This document shows positions 60,561-64,000 of a stretch of DNA of 64,000 bases, in pieces. Source of the stretch: Granulicella mallensis MP5ACTX8 (GTDB lineage Bacteria; Acidobacteriota; Terriglobia; Terriglobales; Acidobacteriaceae); assembly GCF_000178955.2 (NCBI RefSeq), contig NC_016631.1, positions 4,836,001 through 4,900,000 on the forward strand, in the 5' to 3' direction. Each line of letters starts with the position of its first letter. Position 1 is the first letter of the stretch. A program made the translations under genes and the position numbers. Below the pieces are notes generated by a model. The model did not search any database, was not told where the DNA came from, and was given only the letters and a program-made list of their open reading frames with translations.

Positions 60561-61967
60561 CTAGCGAACCGACAGCCGCTCCAGCAGCATCGCCCCGGCC
60601 AGCGACACATTCCCCGCCCCCAGCGTCAGCACCAGATCCCCAGGCCTCGCGTCTCTCGCCAACCGCTCGACAGCCTCTTCCATAGACCCGGCATACGCGA
60701 CGATCCCGCCCGAAGCCGCACGGATCTTCTCCGCCAGCGACTCTCCGCTCACACCCGGAATCGGCTGCTCACTGGCGGCGTAGATATCCAACACCTGCAA
60801 CGAATCCGCATCGCCGAATGCCGTCGTGAAGTCCTCCAGCAGGTCGCGAGTTCGCGTATAGCGGTGCGGCTGAAAGAGCACCAGGACGCGTCCATAGCCG
60901 CACTCACGCGCTGCCTGCAGGGTTGCACGAATCTCCGTCGGATGGTGTCCGTAGTCGTCGACAACAGTGACGCCGTTCTGTACGCCCTTGGTCTGAAACC
61001 TGCGGTCAACACCGCGAAAGCTCGCCAGACCCGCTGCAATCTTCTCCGGAGGAATGCCGAGCTGCACGCCGATAGCCACCGCAGCCGTCGCATTCAGCAG
61101 GTTGTGCCGCCCGGGGACGTGCAGGTTGAACGGCCCCAGCACCAGGCCGCGCGTATTCACCTCAAAGGTCGCATGGCAGTCGGGAGCAGGACGCAACACC
61201 CGCAGCCTGAAGTCCGCATCCGGACTCTCGCCATAGGTATAGATACGCCGTGTCACCCGGGGAAGAATCGCGCGCAGCATCTCGTTGTCCACACAGGCTG
61301 TAATCGCCCCATAAAACGGGACGCGGTCCATAAACTCGACAAACACCCGCTCGACATCGGCTAGATCCGCATACGTATCCATATGCTCGCGATCGAGATT
61401 GGTCACCACGGCAAGGATCGGCGACAGCTTCAGAAACGAGCGGTCACTCTCATCGGCCTCGGCGACAAGATACTGCGAACGTCCCAGCCGGGCGTTTGAC
61501 CCCATCGCATCTACCCGCCCCCCTACGACCACCGTGGGATCCAGAGCCCCGCCCGCCAGCACCGCCGCCACCATGCTGGTCGTCGTGGTCTTGCCATGCA
61601 TCCCGGCGATGGCGATGCCGTACTTCAGGCGCATCAGCTCCGCCAGCATCTCCGCCCGCTGAATCACGGGAATCTTACGCGCACGCGCCTCCAGTACCTC
61701 GGGATTATCTTTCGCAACCGCCGAACTGGTGACCACCACATCGCTGGCCGCGGCATTGGCGGCAGTGTGCCCCGTATAGATCGTTGCCCCGAGACGGGCC
61801 AGGCGTTCGGTCGTAGCCGAGCCACGCAGATCCGAACCCGATACCGCATACCCCATCGTCAGCAGGATCTCTGCGATCCCACTCATCCCAATGCCGCCGA
61901 TCCCAATAAAGTGGATGCGGTGCGACGGCGCAAACATAGCGTGTTCCGGTAAATTCGAAAGGCTCAT
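60561..61967 (-). CDS. murC: UDP-N-acetylmuramate--L-alanine ligase
   Basis: 468 residues from ATG 61967. Mur ligase layout: 'IHFIGIGGIGMSGIAEIL' (UDP-binding N-domain), ATP site 'GMHGKTTTTSMVAAVL', 'LVAEADESDRSFLKLSP', 'PFNLHVPGRHNLLNATAAVAIG' and the C-domain 'YGHHPTEIRATLQAARE'. MurC adds L-Ala to UDP-MurNAc in the cytoplasm. A possible alternative start is ATG 61937. First gene of the leftward division cluster; the ribosome-binding site is not clear at any of the candidate starts. Confidence 0.95.
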   Translation of the reverse strand: MSLSNLPEHAMFAPSHRIHFIGIGGIGMSGIAEILLTMGYAVSGSDLRGSATTERLARLGATIYTGHTAANAAASDVVVTSSAVAKDNPEVLEARARKIPVIQRAEMLAELMRLKYGIAIAGMHGKTTTTSMVAAVLAGGALDPTVVVGGRVDAMGSNARLGRSQYLVAEADESDRSFLKLSPILAVVTNLDREHMDTYADLADVERVFVEFMDRVPFYGAITACVDNEMLRAILPRVTRRIYTYGESPDADFRLRVLRPAPDCHATFEVNTRGLVLGPFNLHVPGRHNLLNATAAVAIGVQLGIPPEKIAAGLASFRGVDRRFQTKGVQNGVTVVDDYGHHPTEIRATLQAARECGYGRVLVLFQPHRYTRTRDLLEDFTTAFGDADSLQVLDIYAASEQPIPGVSGESLAEKIRAASGGIVAYAGSMEEAVERLARDARPGDLVLTLGAGNVSLAGAMLLERLSVR

Positions 61968-62059
61968 TCCCCTGTATTGTCCCATCTGGACAGGTAGAGC
62001 CTGCCTCTGGATTTCTCTCAATAGATGGAAATCCGTTACAGCTCTCCCGCTGCATTCAA

Positions 62060-62890
62060 TCAAGACTGGTCGAAACGGTAGTGGATGGCCTCGGCAACAG
62101 CCCTGTACCCGATTCTGCGATAGATGGAGTTCGATATGGGATTGCCCAGATCGGTATACAGCATGCAGCGGTAGCCCGCGTCAGTGAAATGCCTGGAGAC
62201 CCCGTGAACGCAGGCCGCGGCATATCCGCGCTTTCTGCTCTCCGGCGGCGTGTACACAGAGGATAAACGCACCACACCCTGGATAGGCTTGCTGTTGATA
62301 GCCATCGACACGACGCTGCCATCCTGCCAAAGCCAGAGACGCTCCGACGCCAGAGACGCGTCAATGAAGCTCTCGGCGTTGATGGCGGGCATCTTCGTCT
62401 CGACATAAAACTCCTGCAACCAGGCGACCGCCAGGTTGCGATCCCCGGCATCGGCCCTCCGTAATTGCCCCTCAACCGAAGCTGTCTCCTTCAGTTCGAT
62501 CAACTGGTACAGGCGAAGTCCCTGGACAGGAAATGCCGCAGCTTTACGTCGCTCGGTCCGTCTCCCCGCAAAGCTCGCGGCTGTTGCCACTTCACCATTT
62601 ACCCCAGGCAGGATGACGTCTGCATCCACAATGGCATCGACCAGGGCCGCCGCCACCTCGGGCTCCATGGGCACAATCGTCGCCGGATAGGTCAGAGGCG
62701 ATTGCACCGCCACGCCAACGACCTGTTGAGCGCGGAAGGCTACCCAATAACGGCCTGGTTCAGGCAATGTCAACCGCCCGTCCACAATGGTCAGGATCAG
62801 GTTATGGAAAACCGTGCGCGACAGCAGAAACTCTTCGGCTGCATCCGAGAACAGCCGGACATCCTCATAAAAACGAACTATGATCGCCAT
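62060..62890 (-). CDS. GNAT-family acetyltransferase
   Basis: 276 residues. The C-terminal half is a GNAT domain: 'VVRLSSVYTPPESRKRGYAAACVHGVSRHFTDAGYRCMLYTDLGNPISNSIYRRIGY' carries the acetyl-CoA loop (R-x-x-G-Y-A) and the 'N-x-x-S-x-x-x-Y' end. The N-terminal 140 residues form a separate alpha/beta domain without recognised motif ('GVAVQSPLTYPATIVP'), as in two-domain acetyltransferases of the FR47-like group. The acceptor is unknown. Divergent from the acetamidase gene with 62 bases between them. Confidence 0.85.
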   Translation of the reverse strand: MAIIVRFYEDVRLFSDAAEEFLLSRTVFHNLILTIVDGRLTLPEPGRYWVAFRAQQVVGVAVQSPLTYPATIVPMEPEVAAALVDAIVDADVILPGVNGEVATAASFAGRRTERRKAAAFPVQGLRLYQLIELKETASVEGQLRRADAGDRNLAVAWLQEFYVETKMPAINAESFIDASLASERLWLWQDGSVVSMAINSKPIQGVVRLSSVYTPPESRKRGYAAACVHGVSRHFTDAGYRCMLYTDLGNPISNSIYRRIGYRAVAEAIHYRFDQS

Positions 62891-62952
62891 GCCAAAAGTC
62901 TATCCTCGCGGGATTTGTCGCCGGTGACAACCGGTGGGTGATATACACGACT

Positions 62953-64000
62953 ATGCGCTTCCCCTTCCTGCTCGTTTCCGCGCTCTTTGCCGCGACCGCT
63001 GCCTCCGCGCAGAACTCCCAAACCCTCCTCGCCACACCCACCACCGTCGCCTGGGGCTACTACTCCGCCCATGCGAAGTCTGTTTTGACAGTCCACTCCG
63101 GCGATACCGTCATCATGCAGACGGCTTCCACCTGCGGAGCCCCCCAGCGGCTCAAGGCCGAGGGAGTCGCCGACGCCGACATCCCCACCTGGCTCGCCGA
63201 CCTCTACGACAAAGTCCCGCAGGCCGACCGCGGTCCCGGCGGCCACATCCTCACCGGCCCCGTTGCCGTAGCCGAGGCCGAACCCGGCGACGTCCTTGAG
63301 GTCCGTATCCTCAAGATCCAGCTCGACACCAACTTCGCCTGCAACGGCTTCGGTGCCGGTCGCGGCTTCCTTCCAGACGACTTCCCCTACGGCCGCACCA
63401 AGATTATCCCGCTTGATCGCACCAGGATGACCGCCGCCTTCGCCCCCGGCATTACCATTCCTCTGCACCCGTTCTTCGGCTCCATGGGCATCGCTCCACC
63501 CGAGTCCGCCGGCAAGTGGAACTCCGCTCCCCCCTGGATGCACGGCGGCAACATGGATAACAAAGAACTCACCGCCGGTTCCGTCGTCTTCTACCCCGTC
63601 CACGCCAGTGGCGCTCTCTTTGAGGCCGGCGACGGCCACGCCGGACAGGGCAACGGCGAGGTCGACATCACCGCCCTCGAGACCTTCCTCACCGGCACCT
63701 TCCAGTTCATCGTCCACAAAGGAGAAGCCGCCCAGGAACACCTGCTCTGGCCCCGTGCTGAAACCCCTAACGCCTACATTGCCATGGGTTTCCACGAAGA
63801 CCTGACCAAAGCCACGGAGATGGCGGTGCGCAACATGATCACCTTCCTCTCCGAGCAGAACCCCGACTACCCCCACCTCTCCCGAGACGACGCCTACGCC
63901 CTCATCTCCACCGCCTGCGACGTCAATATCACCCAACTGGTCGATACCAAGTCGGGAGTCCACGTCATGTGTCCCAAAAATCTTTTCACGGGTCCTAAAA
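62953..64000 (+). CDS. Secreted acetamidase/formamidase-family protein (3' end missing)
   Basis: 349 residues are visible and the frame runs off the right edge, probably near its end. Signal peptide 'MRFPFLLVSALFAATAASAQ'; the mature protein has the acetamidase/formamidase signatures 'VAEAEPGDVLEVRIL', 'LHPFFGSMGIAPPESAGK', 'GGNMDNKELTAGSVVFYPVH' and 'LFEAGDGHAGQGNGEVDIT'. Family members split formamide or acetamide to ammonia and acid; most are cytoplasmic, so export is unusual and suggests a polymer- or peptide-derived amide as substrate. 'FACNGFGAGRGFLPDDFP' is a lineage-specific insertion. No neighbour hints at the pathway. Confidence 0.9.
   Translation, partial: MRFPFLLVSALFAATAASAQNSQTLLATPTTVAWGYYSAHAKSVLTVHSGDTVIMQTASTCGAPQRLKAEGVADADIPTWLADLYDKVPQADRGPGGHILTGPVAVAEAEPGDVLEVRILKIQLDTNFACNGFGAGRGFLPDDFPYGRTKIIPLDRTRMTAAFAPGITIPLHPFFGSMGIAPPESAGKWNSAPPWMHGGNMDNKELTAGSVVFYPVHASGALFEAGDGHAGQGNGEVDITALETFLTGTFQFIVHKGEAAQEHLLWPRAETPNAYIAMGFHEDLTKATEMAVRNMITFLSEQNPDYPHLSRDDAYALISTACDVNITQLVDTKSGVHVMCPKNLFTGPK

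Overview
The window looks like a chromosomal segment of an acidobacterium, probably family Acidobacteriaceae (relatives of Granulicella, Edaphobacter and Terriglobus). This is inferred from the 1159-residue Oar-like TonB-dependent receptor with an N-terminal carboxypeptidase-type domain, the dense load of secreted glycoside hydrolases, GC-rich coding sequence with long antisense shadow frames, and many intergenic palindromic repeats built around GTCATCCTGAGC / GTCATTCCGA cores. No rRNA, tRNA, phage or CRISPR was seen.

Layout. 1-21 kb is a carbohydrate-use region: a GH95-like enzyme cut by the window edge, a GH92 mannosidase, a GRP-family sugar transporter, a LacI regulator, myo-inositol oxygenase, GH2 and GH1 enzymes with twin-arginine signals, a secreted protein of unknown function, a secreted sorbosone-dehydrogenase-like propeller, the TonB receptor and a second LacI regulator. 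LacI-type palindromes lie upstream of several of these genes. An IS5-family element sits between receptor and second regulator, inside a palindromic repeat. 21-27 kb carries frataxin, a glycosyltransferase, an SDR, a thioesterase and three leucine-degradation genes (methylglutaconyl-CoA hydratase, HMG-CoA lyase, methylcrotonyl-CoA carboxylase beta chain). 27-30 kb holds a ParDE pair tightly coupled to nicotinamidase and a DUF3592-like protein, then an HD-domain protein.

30-38 kb is envelope and isoprenoid housekeeping: zinc-ribbon/XRE regulator, uppS, cdsA, dxr and rseP, interrupted by a DinB-like gene and a lipoprotein-sized secreted protein. 38-40 kb is a decayed IS1182-family element inserted in another palindromic repeat. 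40-51 kb has a second toxin-antitoxin pair, a DHH phosphoesterase, a CPBP protease, a penicillin-acylase-family enzyme, a large membrane protein, farnesyl-diphosphate synthase, a DUF59 protein, a methyltransferase and a 39-residue small protein behind a possible structured leader RNA. 51-62 kb runs leftward: nnr-tsaE, then murC-ftsQ-ftsA-(beta-barrel protein)-ftsZ-transpeptidase, a division/cell-wall cluster with an outer-membrane protein gene inside it. A GNAT gene and a secreted acetamidase/formamidase, cut by the right edge, close the window.

The most unusual signals are not a single new operon. They are (i) a GH1 enzyme whose acid/base glutamate is methionine, (ii) a palindromic repeat inserted in frame inside the carboxylase beta chain, (iii) a ~300-bp nested-palindrome repeat family with three copies, one split by an IS, (iv) both IS elements lying inside palindromic repeats, and (v) the leader RNA/small-protein locus near 51 kb. 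Start codons were chosen by ribosome-binding-site spacing and family alignment from memory; no database search was possible.
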